Of a DNA stretch of 16,966 nucleotides, positions 1-6,234 are shown one piece after another; position 1 is the stretch's first letter, and each line of letters begins with the position of its first letter. The stretch is from Tateyamaria sp. (GTDB taxonomy: Bacteria; Pseudomonadota; Alphaproteobacteria; Rhodobacterales; Rhodobacteraceae), in the NCBI GenBank assembly GCA_018668195.1, contig JABITU010000149.1, positions 1 to 16,966 of the forward strand. The letters are read 5' to 3'. The translations under genes and the position numbers were made by a program. The notes beneath the pieces were generated by a model, which worked only from the letters and a program-made list of their open reading frames with translations, did not search any database and was not told where the DNA came from.

Positions 1-777
1 GACGTCTCGGTACTTGATGAAAAACCACCCGGTCGCAAGCCGATTAAAACCGCTTTGGTCAGCATTGGCCGCATGGATGAGGTAATCGAGCGGCTGCGCG
101 CGGTCATGGCAGAGGGTCGACAATGCTATTGGGTGTGTCCCTTGGTCGAAGAGAGCGAGGCCGTCGATCTGACCGCAGCCGAGGAACGTTTCAAGCGATT
201 GCGCACAGCTTTGGGCGAGGGGGGCGTTGGGTTAGTCCATGGTCAGATGCCTGCAGCTGAAAAAGACGCGGCCATGGCGCGCTTCCAAAGGGGGGAAACC
301 GGGGTATTGGTGGCCACCACTGTGATCGAAGTGGGCGTGAATGTGCCCAATGCAACGGTCATGGTCATCGAGCGCGCCGAAAACTTTGGTCTTGCGCAAT
401 TGCATCAGTTAAGGGGGCGCGTGGGTCGCGGCACAGAGGCGTCGACCTGTTTGCTGATGTATCAAAACCCACTATCAGAGGCTGGTCAGAGGCGGCTAGA
501 AGTTCTGCGGGAAACCGAAGACGGCTTTCGCATTTCCCAAACTGACCTAGAAATGCGTGGCTATGGTGATCTTATTGGAACCGCGCAGTCTGGGGTGCCT
601 CGTTTTGCGATTGCCGACATAGAACAACAAGGCGCGCTTATGGCTGTCGCTCAGTCGGATGCCCGTAAATTGCTGGCTGACGATCCGGGCTTGGCCAGCC
701 CGCGCGGTGCTGCAGCGCGTGTTCTGTTGTGGTTAATGCGCCAGGATGAAGCGATCCGTTTGATTTCCGTAGGTTAG
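1..777 (+). CDS. recG: ATP-dependent DNA helicase RecG, C-terminal part (5' end outside window)
   Basis: The frame is open from base 1, so this is the last 258 residues of a longer gene (RecG is usually about 690-700 residues). It covers the second helicase domain and the C-terminal tail. Visible are the LDEKPPGRKP segment (residues 6-15), WVCPLVEESE, VLVATTVIEVGVNVPN (motif V region) and QLRGRVGRG (motif VI, residues 136-144, with the arginines that contact ATP). The end, EAIRLISVG, is typical of RecG. Family knowledge: RecG remodels stalled replication forks and branch-migrates Holliday junctions in the cytoplasm. Downstream lie four GTTC half-sites and a small SOS-type gene. The stop TAG is at 775-777. 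Identification is firm; only the N-terminal wedge domain cannot be checked. Confidence 0.96.
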   Translation, partial: DVSVLDEKPPGRKPIKTALVSIGRMDEVIERLRAVMAEGRQCYWVCPLVEESEAVDLTAAEERFKRLRTALGEGGVGLVHGQMPAAEKDAAMARFQRGETGVLVATTVIEVGVNVPNATVMVIERAENFGLAQLHQLRGRVGRGTEASTCLLMYQNPLSEAGQRRLEVLRETEDGFRISQTDLEMRGYGDLIGTAQSGVPRFAIADIEQQGALMAVAQSDARKLLADDPGLASPRGAAARVLLWLMRQDEAIRLISVG

Positions 778-804
778 TATATTTGTTCTATTAGGTTCAC
801 AAAT

Positions 805-819
805 GTTCTTAAAAAGTTC
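805..819 (+). promoter_or_regulatory. Candidate LexA (SOS) box, alphaproteobacterial GTTC-N7-GTTC
   Basis: The sequence GTTCTTAAAAAGTTC matches exactly the direct-repeat LexA site known from Rhodobacter and other alphaproteobacteria (GTTC-N7-GTTC). It lies between the recG stop and the 42-residue ORF at 878, about 60 bp ahead of that start. Two more GTTC half-sites are at 785-788 and 795-798. A possible -10 (TAATAT) is at 835-840, but I see no well-spaced -35. LexA binding is inferred, not shown. Confidence 0.6.
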
Positions 820-877
820 TTTACCGACCGTTAATAATATGAGAACAAAGGGGCAACTCAAAGACGGAGACGACCAA

Positions 878-1006
878 ATGACCATTTTGCGCCACATCAA
901 GGAAATTGCATATCGCGCCGAAGCAACCTTGTTTCAGGATGCAATGGGAGCGGCCGCCTTGGTGGTGATGCTAGTGATTGGCTTGCACCTTCCGTCTTTG
1001 ATCTGA
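878..1006 (+). CDS. Small single-pass membrane protein (42 aa), candidate SOS-induced
   Basis: I do not recognise the family. A start at ATG 878 is preferred because GGAG at 866-869 sits 8 nt upstream; the same frame runs open back to 803, but that extension covers the LexA box. The 42-residue product has a short basic, amphipathic N-terminus (MTILRHIKEIAYRAEATLF) and one hydrophobic segment at about residues 22-38 (AMGAAALVVMLVIGL) ending LPSLI. It would be an inner-membrane micro-protein. The gene is followed by a strong terminator and preceded by a GTTC-N7-GTTC box, so it may be a single-gene SOS transcript. By size, topology and regulation it resembles Caulobacter SidA, the SOS-induced cell-division inhibitor, or TisB-type membrane peptides; no sequence homology is claimed. 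Confidence 0.55.
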   Translation: MTILRHIKEIAYRAEATLFQDAMGAAALVVMLVIGLHLPSLI

Positions 1007-1027
1007 GTTCTGCCTGCGATCTTGCTG

Positions 1028-1056
1028 TGATCCCTTTTGCGCCCGTCCCATATTGG
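1028..1056 (+). promoter_or_regulatory. Weak TGATCC-type ECF promoter candidate
   Basis: TGATCC at 1028-1033 is followed 17 nt later by TATTGG (1051-1056). TGATCC is the -35 of RpoE/ChrR (ECF11) promoters in Rhodobacter, but this -10 is poor. Transcription from here would give a roughly 110-nt RNA ending at the 1136-1171 terminator. This may be chance. Confidence 0.2.
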
Positions 1057-1135
1057 CGCCTCTGTATTGGGCATTGCCTGCCCTGTTTGCCTCAGGGTTT
1101 ACTGGATCCGTCCCAAGCAAGATACGCGTTTCCTT

Positions 1136-1171
1136 GCGCCGCCATCCGTCGGGATGTGCGGCGCTTTTTTT
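1136..1171 (+). terminator. Strong intrinsic terminator
   Basis: GCGCCGC (1136-1142) pairs with GCGGCGC (1158-1164), and inner CATCC (1143-1147) pairs with GGATG (1152-1156). That makes a 12-bp stem with one bulged T and a GTCG loop, followed by seven T (1165-1171). It ends plus-strand transcription from recG and the small ORF. The rest of the 289-bp gap 1007-1295 holds no convincing gene; it includes a perfect 14-bp palindrome TTTTAAGCTTAAAA at 1256-1269 of unknown meaning. Confidence 0.85.
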
Positions 1172-1295
1172 GTATGAAGTGCATCAAGATTGGCGAATTA
1201 TTCTGATCAATCCCGAGCCTGAACAACCAGATGAAACTCTGCGTTTATGACATATTTTTAAGCTTAAAACTGACAATACTCGGCAGAGGTGTTGC

Positions 1296-1781
1296 TTATC
1301 TTTGCTCGATACATCCATCCTTCGCATCCAAGGCAAAGTTGGCCTGCATGGCTTGCTCCATGGCCTCGTCCGTGGCCTCAATCGTCAGCAGGATCGATGC
1401 GTGCCGGTTTTTATATTCGCGGGCGGGTTCCAGCACTTCGAAACCGTCAAAGGGGGCACCGGGTACGGGCCCACCGTTTTTCAACATCGCACGCAATGAA
1501 TCACGGGCTGCGCGTACTTCTTTGTGACTGCGCCCAATTATAGCGCTTCCGGTGACCGCGGCTGCGGCCTGACCCAATGCGCAGGCTTTGACGTCCTGAC
1601 CGAACTGGGCGATTCGCCCATCCTTGACCTGCACTTCCACTGTCACGGTTGATCCGCACAGGGGTGAGCGCTTTTTGACGGTGGCATCGGCAGCTTCTAA
1701 GCGGGCAGTGTGCGGAATATCCGCCGCCAGCCCTAGAATGCGGTTGGAGTAAAGTTTTATCAGGTCTGTATCGGTGGGCAT
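1296..1781 (-). CDS. NifU/IscU-like iron-sulfur cluster scaffold protein
   Basis: The 161-residue product has the NifU N-terminal / IscU fold signature. Cys42 lies in LCGSTVTVEV and Cys67 in VKACALGQAAAAV, matching the first two cluster-ligand cysteines of IscU. The third ligand position, usually HC in IscU, reads KNRHAS (His127-Ala128), so that cysteine is missing; the only other Cys is at 157 near the C-terminus. The ATG at 1781 was chosen because the reverse strand has GGAGG 4 nt upstream; the open frame extends further to 1838 but without a better site. Family knowledge: such proteins assemble or hand over Fe-S clusters. It is divergent from hisI. No sufS or iscS is adjacent, so it is not part of a classical isc/suf operon here. 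Confidence 0.85.
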   Translation of the reverse strand: MPTDTDLIKLYSNRILGLAADIPHTARLEAADATVKKRSPLCGSTVTVEVQVKDGRIAQFGQDVKACALGQAAAAVTGSAIIGRSHKEVRAARDSLRAMLKNGGPVPGAPFDGFEVLEPAREYKNRHASILLTIEATDEAMEQAMQANFALDAKDGCIEQR

Positions 1782-1800
1782 GGCCCCTCCGGTCTGGTGT

Positions 1801-1824
1801 CTATGTACATTGATCTCTACATAG
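1801..1824. repeat. Inverted repeat in the scaffold gene-hisI divergent promoter region
   Basis: CTATGTA (1801-1807) and TACATAG (1818-1824) are perfect 7-bp inverted arms separated by 10 bp. They sit centrally in the 74-bp divergent intergenic region, where an operator could control one or both genes. No regulator can be named. Confidence 0.4.
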
Positions 1825-1855
1825 TGGTGCCCAAGCAAGAAGCAAAGGTTTTGCC

Positions 1856-2227
1856 ATGGTAGATAAGGTCACGTTTAATCCGGCCACGCTGCAGTTTGAC
1901 GATCGCGGGCTTATCCCTGCCATTGCGCAAGACGCGGACAGTGGTGAAGTGCTCATGATGGCGTGGATGAATGCTGCGGCTGTTGCGCAAACGCTTGAGA
2001 CTGCGCGCGTGACCTATTGGAGCAGATCGCGACAATCGTTTTGGATAAAGGGTGAGACATCGGGCCATGTGCAAGAACTGGTCAGCATGGCCATAGATTG
2101 CGACCGTGACTGTTTACTGGTGCAAGTTAAACAGACCGGCCCGGCCTGTCATACTGGGCGTCGCAGTTGTTTTTATACTGATGTTACAGGTGGTTCTGAA
2201 GTTGAACTCATGTCGCCAATTGCTTAA
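1856..2227 (+). CDS. hisI: Phosphoribosyl-AMP cyclohydrolase
   Basis: The 123-residue protein matches monofunctional HisI, which opens the purine ring of phosphoribosyl-AMP in the third step of histidine biosynthesis. Key segments are [21 protein letters not shown], then [13 protein letters not shown] with metal-binding Asp/Cys residues, and [10 protein letters not shown] carrying the other zinc cysteines. There is no HisE (pyrophosphohydrolase) domain, as is usual in alphaproteobacteria, where hisE is separate. The start at 1856 has a modest AAAGG about 7 nt upstream. It converges with gluQ (11 bp between the ends) and diverges from the scaffold gene. No other his genes are in the window. 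Confidence 0.97.
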   Translation: MVDKVTFNPATLQFDDRGLIPAIAQDADSGEVLMMAWMNAAAVAQTLETARVTYWSRSRQSFWIKGETSGHVQELVSMAIDCDRDCLLVQVKQTGPACHTGRRSCFYTDVTGGSEVELMSPIA

Positions 2228-2237
2228 GGATGTTTGG

Positions 2238-3089
2238 CTAAAGTCCGACCATCTGGCGTATGTCGATCGCTGAATACCCTTCTGCCCGATATGTTGCGAT
2301 CGCCCGCGCGTCGTCGCGTTTGGCAAGGCGTTTGCCCGCCGAATCGCGGATCAGCCGGTGGTGATGATAGATAGGTGTTTGCCGGTTCATAAGCTTTTGC
2401 AAAATAACGTGAATGCTGGTTGCTTCGGCAAGATCGGCACCGCGCACAACCTCGCTGATACCTTGGGCTGCGTCATCCACAACGACCGACAGGTGGTATG
2501 ACGTGCCCATATCGCGACGCGCGAGCACGATGTCGCCAATGTTGCGCAGGGGATTAGAGTGGACCGCGTTCTTGTGACCTGCTGCCACGCCGGTTTCATC
2601 ATACTTCAACGGTTCTGTAATGATCGCCAGCGCGCGCTCCATGTCCAGCCGCAATGTGTCGGCTTTTGGGCGAGGACCGGTGCGCGGGTGGCGTATGCGA
2701 CAGGTGCCGGGATACACCGCACCGTCTGGGCTATGCATCGGTGCGCCCTCTTGGGGGGCACTGACGGCTAAGGCGATATCACGGCGCGTGCAGTCACAAC
2801 GGTAGAGCAACCCATCATCCCATAATTGATCAAGGGCCTGAGCATATGTTTCCGTTTTGTCTGACTGGCGCAAAACGGGTTGAGGCCATGTCAGGCCCAA
2901 CCAGCCGAGGTCATCATATATTTGCGCCTCCCAAGGTTGTCGTGCACGGCTTTGGTCGATGTCCTCGATTCGCAACAGGAACGTGCCACCGCGAGCCTGC
3001 GCCCGATCAAAGGCAAGCAGTGCCGAATAGGCGTGCCCTAGGTGTAATGGCCCCGTTGGAGATGGTGCGAAGCGGGTAATATAAGTCAC
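2238..3089 (-). CDS. gluQ: Glutamyl-Q tRNA(Asp) synthetase
   Basis: This 283-residue protein is a truncated glutamyl-tRNA synthetase paralogue that attaches glutamate to the queuosine base of tRNA(Asp). It has RFAPSPTGPLHLGHAYSAL with the HLGH form of the HIGH motif (residues 16-19), LRIEDIDQSR, a zinc site of Cys98, Cys100, Tyr126 and Cys130, and KRLAKRDDARAI in place of KMSKS. The C-terminal anticodon-binding domain of GluRS is absent, which separates GluQ from GltX (about 470 residues). The start codon is GTG, overlapping the TGA stop of the upstream methyltransferase (3086-3089), so the two are translationally coupled. It converges on hisI. Confidence 0.93.
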   Translation of the reverse strand: MTYITRFAPSPTGPLHLGHAYSALLAFDRAQARGGTFLLRIEDIDQSRARQPWEAQIYDDLGWLGLTWPQPVLRQSDKTETYAQALDQLWDDGLLYRCDCTRRDIALAVSAPQEGAPMHSPDGAVYPGTCRIRHPRTGPRPKADTLRLDMERALAIITEPLKYDETGVAAGHKNAVHSNPLRNIGDIVLARRDMGTSYHLSVVVDDAAQGISEVVRGADLAEATSIHVILQKLMNRQTPIYHHHRLIRDSAGKRLAKRDDARAIATYRAEGYSAIDIRQMVGL

Positions 3090-3697
3090 AGTTTTTCAAG
3101 GATATAGACGGTTGAGTTCATGTTTAACGCGGGCAAATGTGGCCCATAGTCCTTGAACACCAGACGGGCAGCGCCACAATCCGTCCACTCGGCCACGCCC
3201 GCTTCGTTGACTGGATCCTCAAGCGCGTGATCATTGAATGAAAAAACCAGTTTGCCGCCAGTGTTCAAGTTCCGCATCAACACGTGCAAGACAGAAATCG
3301 GGGCAGCACCGGCGCCAATGACACCAATTGCGGCCATGTTGGTATAGGTCCCTTTGGCAAATGGCAGATCCGCATCCGCTTCTATCTGTTCGAGATTGCG
3401 ATAGAGGCGCTTGGCCGCGGCTCCCTCCAACATCTCAGCCGACAGATCCAGCCCATCGATCACATCAAAGCCTGCTAATTTCAAAGCAAGACCTGACAGC
3501 CCGGTTCCGCATCCGAAATCAAGGATCGGCGCCCGCATGTTTCTGGTCACGGATTTCAATGCTTTGGCACATCGTCCCGGCGTGACGTAGCCGTTTGCGG
3601 CCACTTCGGCGTCGTAACTGGCGGCCCAGTTGTCATATAGACCACGGGTGGAGGCCGCATCGCGTGCCTCATAGGCTTTGTCTAGAAAATTTGTCAT
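3086..3697 (-). CDS. Class I SAM-dependent methyltransferase
   Basis: The 203-residue protein has a Rossmann-type methyltransferase core. SAM motif I is LDFGCGTG (residues 59-66), followed by the acidic-loop region VIDGLDLSAEML and a post-motif segment GGKLVFSFNDHAL. The N-terminal YDNWAASYDAEV is common in small UbiE-like methyltransferases. The ATG at 3697 gives the usual N-terminus (MTNFLDKAYEARD) although its ribosome site is weak; an in-frame TTG at 3721 is the alternative. The substrate is unknown. It overlaps gluQ and follows trmFO on the same strand, so a tRNA or translation link is possible but only inferred from position. Confidence 0.85.
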   Translation of the reverse strand: MTNFLDKAYEARDAASTRGLYDNWAASYDAEVAANGYVTPGRCAKALKSVTRNMRAPILDFGCGTGLSGLALKLAGFDVIDGLDLSAEMLEGAAAKRLYRNLEQIEADADLPFAKGTYTNMAAIGVIGAGAAPISVLHVLMRNLNTGGKLVFSFNDHALEDPVNEAGVAEWTDCGAARLVFKDYGPHLPALNMNSTVYILEKL

Positions 3698-3748
3698 AAG
3701 AGCAGCGTAGCCTTGCAACACCTAGGTCGTCCAGAGGGCTGCATCTGC

Positions 3749-3779
3749 GGGGCTGAGGGGCCAGCCCCTCAGACACCCC
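3749..3779 (-). terminator. Hairpin downstream of trmFO, beside a repeated element
   Basis: CTGAGGGGC (3753-3761) and GCCCCTCAG (3764-3772) are perfect inverted arms. The stem is extended by GGGG (3749-3752) and CCCC (3776-3779) around a 3-nt bulge. It lies about 30 bp past the trmFO stop and could attenuate read-through into the methyltransferase gene. There is no U-tract, so termination is uncertain. Confidence 0.45.
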
Positions 3780-3780
3780 G

Positions 3781-3802
3781 GAGTTTATCTGGCAAGATGA
3801 AG
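3781..3802. repeat. Intergenic repeat element, copy 1
   Basis: The element reads GAGTTTAT-CT-GGCAAGATGAAG and is 20/22 identical to a copy at 9394-9415. A more diverged copy is at 11213-11234. Here it lies between the trmFO stop and the GC-rich hairpin 3749-3779. I recall similar strings in Rhodobacteraceae intergenic regions, but that is memory and not checked. Confidence 0.6.
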
Positions 3803-3807
3803 AAGAA

Positions 3808-5160
3808 TTAAGCGGCTTGGGACTGTGGAGCGAGCCAATCTTGCCAGTCGGACTTGGCTCTATCTGTATAGGCTTTGTAGCGGTCCTTGCGCCCGCGGCG
3901 ACCACCTTTGAGCCCTTCAACGGGGGGGAATAGTCCGAAATTTACGTTCATCGGCTGGAAGGTCTTGGCGTCAGCGCCACCGGTAATATGGGTGATCAGC
4001 GCGCCCATTGCCGTGGTTGCAGGGGGATCATCGAGGCTGCCACCCAGAATTTCGGTTGCGGCCAGTCGGCCTGCCAGCAGTCCCATGGCGGCGGATTCGA
4101 CGTACCCTTCGACCCCGGTGATTTGACCTGCAAATCGAATATGGGGCTGCGACCGCAGGCGCATATCAGCCGTTAGCAACGAGGGAGCGTTCAAAAACGT
4201 ATTGCGGTGGATGCCGCCCAAACGCGCAAAGCTAGCCCCTTCAAGCCCGGGAATGCGTTTGAAGACGTCTGATTGCGCACCATGTTTCATTTTAGTCTGA
4301 AAGCCGACCATATTATATAGAGTGCCAAGCTTATTGTCGCGACGCAGCTGCACCACAGCGTATGGTTTGATGTCGGGCGAATGCGGATTGGTCAACCCAA
4401 CCGGTTTCATGGGCCCAAAGCGCAGTGTTTCGCGGCCGCGTTCTGCCATCACCTCGATGGGCAGGCAGCCATCGAAATAGCCCGCTGTTTCGCCTTCGTG
4501 GAACTCGGTCTTGTCGGCGGCCAGCAGGGCGTCGATAAAGACCTCGTACTGATCTTTGGTCATTGGGCAATTGAGGTAAGCCGTCCGCTCTTCTTCTGTT
4601 TCGCCTTTGTCGTAGCGCGATTGCATCCAGGCACGCGACATGTCGATGCTGTCAAAATACGCGATCGGCGCGATAGCGTCGAAAAAAGCCAGAGCTTCGG
4701 CACCGGTCTCTGTGGCGATGGCCTTGCCAAGCGCAGTAGAGGTGAGCGGGCCAGTCGCAATGATCCATTTTCCATCCTGAGGCAGGGTGGTAATTTCACC
4801 ATATTCGATTGCAATGTTGGGGTGTGCCGTAAGGGCATTTGTGACAGACTGTGCAAAGGGATCACGATCCACGGCCAGAGCGCCACCGGCTGGCAAACGA
4901 TGTTTGTCGGCGGTGGCCATGATCAATCCGTTTGCTGCGCGCATTTCCCAGTGTAGCAGGCCCACGGCATTTTGTTCGCTGTCATCTGACCGGAACGAGT
5001 TAGAGCAGACCATTTCGCCCAACAGACCGGTTTGGTGCGCAAATGTACCGACCTTGGGCCTCATTTCGTGAATGACAACGCAAACGCCCATATTTGCTGC
5101 CTGCCAAGCCGCTTCGGACCCGGCCATGCCGCCACCTATGATGTGTAAAATATCTGCCAT
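3808..5160 (-). CDS. trmFO: Methylenetetrahydrofolate-tRNA-(uracil-5-)-methyltransferase TrmFO
   Basis: The 450-residue flavoprotein makes 5-methyluridine at position 54 of tRNA using methylene-tetrahydrofolate and FAD. Evidence: the N-terminal dinucleotide-binding motif [13 protein letters not shown] (GGGMAG at 9-14), Cys52 in [47 protein letters not shown] with the second conserved cysteine, and [20 protein letters not shown] near the C-terminus. The ATG at 5160 puts the FAD motif at the usual distance; an in-frame extension to 5220 has no family match. No clear Shine-Dalgarno was seen. It is transcribed toward the methyltransferase and gluQ (110 bp gap holding a hairpin and repeat). Confidence 0.96.
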   Translation of the reverse strand: MADILHIIGGGMAGSEAAWQAANMGVCVVIHEMRPKVGTFAHQTGLLGEMVCSNSFRSDDSEQNAVGLLHWEMRAANGLIMATADKHRLPAGGALAVDRDPFAQSVTNALTAHPNIAIEYGEITTLPQDGKWIIATGPLTSTALGKAIATETGAEALAFFDAIAPIAYFDSIDMSRAWMQSRYDKGETEEERTAYLNCPMTKDQYEVFIDALLAADKTEFHEGETAGYFDGCLPIEVMAERGRETLRFGPMKPVGLTNPHSPDIKPYAVVQLRRDNKLGTLYNMVGFQTKMKHGAQSDVFKRIPGLEGASFARLGGIHRNTFLNAPSLLTADMRLRSQPHIRFAGQITGVEGYVESAAMGLLAGRLAATEILGGSLDDPPATTAMGALITHITGGADAKTFQPMNVNFGLFPPVEGLKGGRRGRKDRYKAYTDRAKSDWQDWLAPQSQAA

Positions 5161-5416
5161 TGCGCGGATGTAGGTCAAAGTGCGCGCGGGCGCAACATTG
5201 CCACCACGATAATGTCGCATCTTCAGTCTGCGCCGCGTTATTTCTAAATATGCGTCGGGCTGTTTATTTCAGGCTGTTTTGTTTTCGATTGAATAAAATG
5301 TGCTTTAATTCGTCAGGTGTGTGGCTGGCGATATTGCTGCCAGTTGGACAAAGTATCCACGCGAAAATAAACCCACTAGTCGCATCATAAACTGTAAATA
5401 TTTGATAGCGTTTGAA
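5161..5416. other. Intergenic region upstream of trmFO
   Basis: This 256-bp, relatively AT-rich gap lies between the trmFO start and the GntR gene stop, both on the minus strand. It should hold the trmFO promoter, but I could not pick out a convincing -35/-10 pair. An imperfect inverted repeat is at 5192-5199 and 5211-5218 (GCAACATT / AATGTCGC, 7 of 8 pairs). No gene is supported. Confidence 0.5.
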
Positions 5417-6172
5417 TTAGACTGGCTTCGTTTGTCTGATTTTAGCCTTTTGAGCGCGGGATGTGACGACACTATGTGCCAGTTCGAGGGTGTAAGACTG
5501 TAGCTTAATCAAGGTTGCCTCGGTCTTGGCGGCATCCTTTGCCTCGAGCGCGTCGGCCAGATCGGTGTGCAGCGCGACAATGGTTTCGCGCGAGCGCGCG
5601 GTAAAGGTGATCATGTTCATCAACGGTTGCATAGCTTCGACCGCTCCGGCCAATTGGTAGCTAAGCACTGGGTTTCGGGCACCATCAACCAGCGCACGGT
5701 GCAGGGTCACGTCCGACGCGCAAAATGCTTCGTCAGTCAGGCCCGGTTGCGCTTGCCGGTGAATTTCTGCGCGCATGGTGGCCAGATGATCGGGCGTGCG
5801 CCGTTCAGCTGAAAGGGCCGCACAGGCGCGTTCCAGCGCATAGCGTGCTTCGCAGGCAACATCAAAGCTGACCGAATTCATACTGAGCAGCAGGGTCGAG
5901 GTTGTCACCTGCTGGTCGTAGGCTTCTTCAAATCGCAAGCGATTGACGAATGCGCCGCCTGTTGCGCCGCGCTGGGTGCGGATCAGTGATTGGGCTGCCA
6001 GACGCTTGAGCGCTTCGCGCACCGTGGGGCGGGACACTTCGAATTGGTCGGCCAGTTCCGCTTCGGAGGGCAGGCGCTGATCGACGATCAGTGCCCCGCT
6101 TACAATTGCATCGCGGATGGCCTGTGCGATTTGGGCGGAAAGGTCTTCGGAGCTGTCAGGATCAATTTTCAT
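5417..6172 (-). CDS. GntR family (FadR subfamily) transcriptional regulator, probable DMSP-locus regulator
   Basis: The 251-residue protein has an N-terminal winged helix-turn-helix (PSEAELADQFEVSRPTVREA, about residues 35-54, then QRGATGGAFV). A FCD ligand-binding domain follows, with metal-site residues Asp154 and His158 (DVTLH) and His202 (ALHTDLADAL). The last usual histidine appears to be Lys223, so metal binding may differ. It is divergent from an operon ending in dmdA-acuI; in Ruegeria pomeroyi a GntR regulator (DmdR) adjoins dmdA-acuI, so the same role is likely but inferred. The start codon directly abuts two GT-N3-AC palindromes, implying autoregulation, and the predicted promoter gives almost no leader. 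Confidence 0.88.
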   Translation of the reverse strand: MKIDPDSSEDLSAQIAQAIRDAIVSGALIVDQRLPSEAELADQFEVSRPTVREALKRLAAQSLIRTQRGATGGAFVNRLRFEEAYDQQVTTSTLLLSMNSVSFDVACEARYALERACAALSAERRTPDHLATMRAEIHRQAQPGLTDEAFCASDVTLHRALVDGARNPVLSYQLAGAVEAMQPLMNMITFTARSRETIVALHTDLADALEAKDAAKTEATLIKLQSYTLELAHSVVTSRAQKAKIRQTKPV

Positions 6173-6198
6173 TTGTCATACATATTAATGTCTGACAT
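6173..6198. promoter_or_regulatory. Candidate double FadR-type operator
   Basis: Two 11-bp palindromes with the GT-N3-AC core of FadR-subfamily operators, TTGTCATACAT (6173-6183) and ATGTCTGACAT (6188-6198), lie 15 bp apart centre to centre. They also form one larger inverted repeat: TGTCATACAT, spacer ATTA, ATGTCTGACA, with 9 of 10 pairs. They sit in the 62-bp gap between the regulator and the divergent operon. Binding by the GntR protein is inferred. Confidence 0.6.
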
Positions 6199-6210
6199 TT
6201 AATTCGGCAA
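6182..6210 (-). promoter_or_regulatory. Candidate promoter of the GntR gene, overlapping the operator
   Basis: On the minus strand TTGCCG (6210-6205) and TAATAT (6187-6182) are 17 nt apart. Transcription would begin near 6175, only about 3-4 nt before the ATG at 6172, making a nearly leaderless mRNA. Both operator palindromes lie within or next to this promoter, consistent with repression. Confidence 0.45.
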
Positions 6211-6234
6211 CAGTTGAGTCGTGGGGGAGGTTCC

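Noticed and set aside
1053..1250. 65-codon plus-strand ORF after the small membrane gene
   Set aside because: It lacks an ATG and a good ribosome site and reads straight through the strong terminator at 1136-1171; its C-terminal half is the terminator hairpin translated.
3808..3900. Possible frameshift or truncation at the trmFO C-terminus
   Set aside because: The length of 450 residues and the [20 protein letters not shown] tail are normal for the family; the gene looks intact.
4381..4956. 191-codon ORF antisense to trmFO
   Set aside because: It lies wholly inside the well-supported trmFO gene on the other strand; composition reflects the complementary codons and no domain is recognisable.
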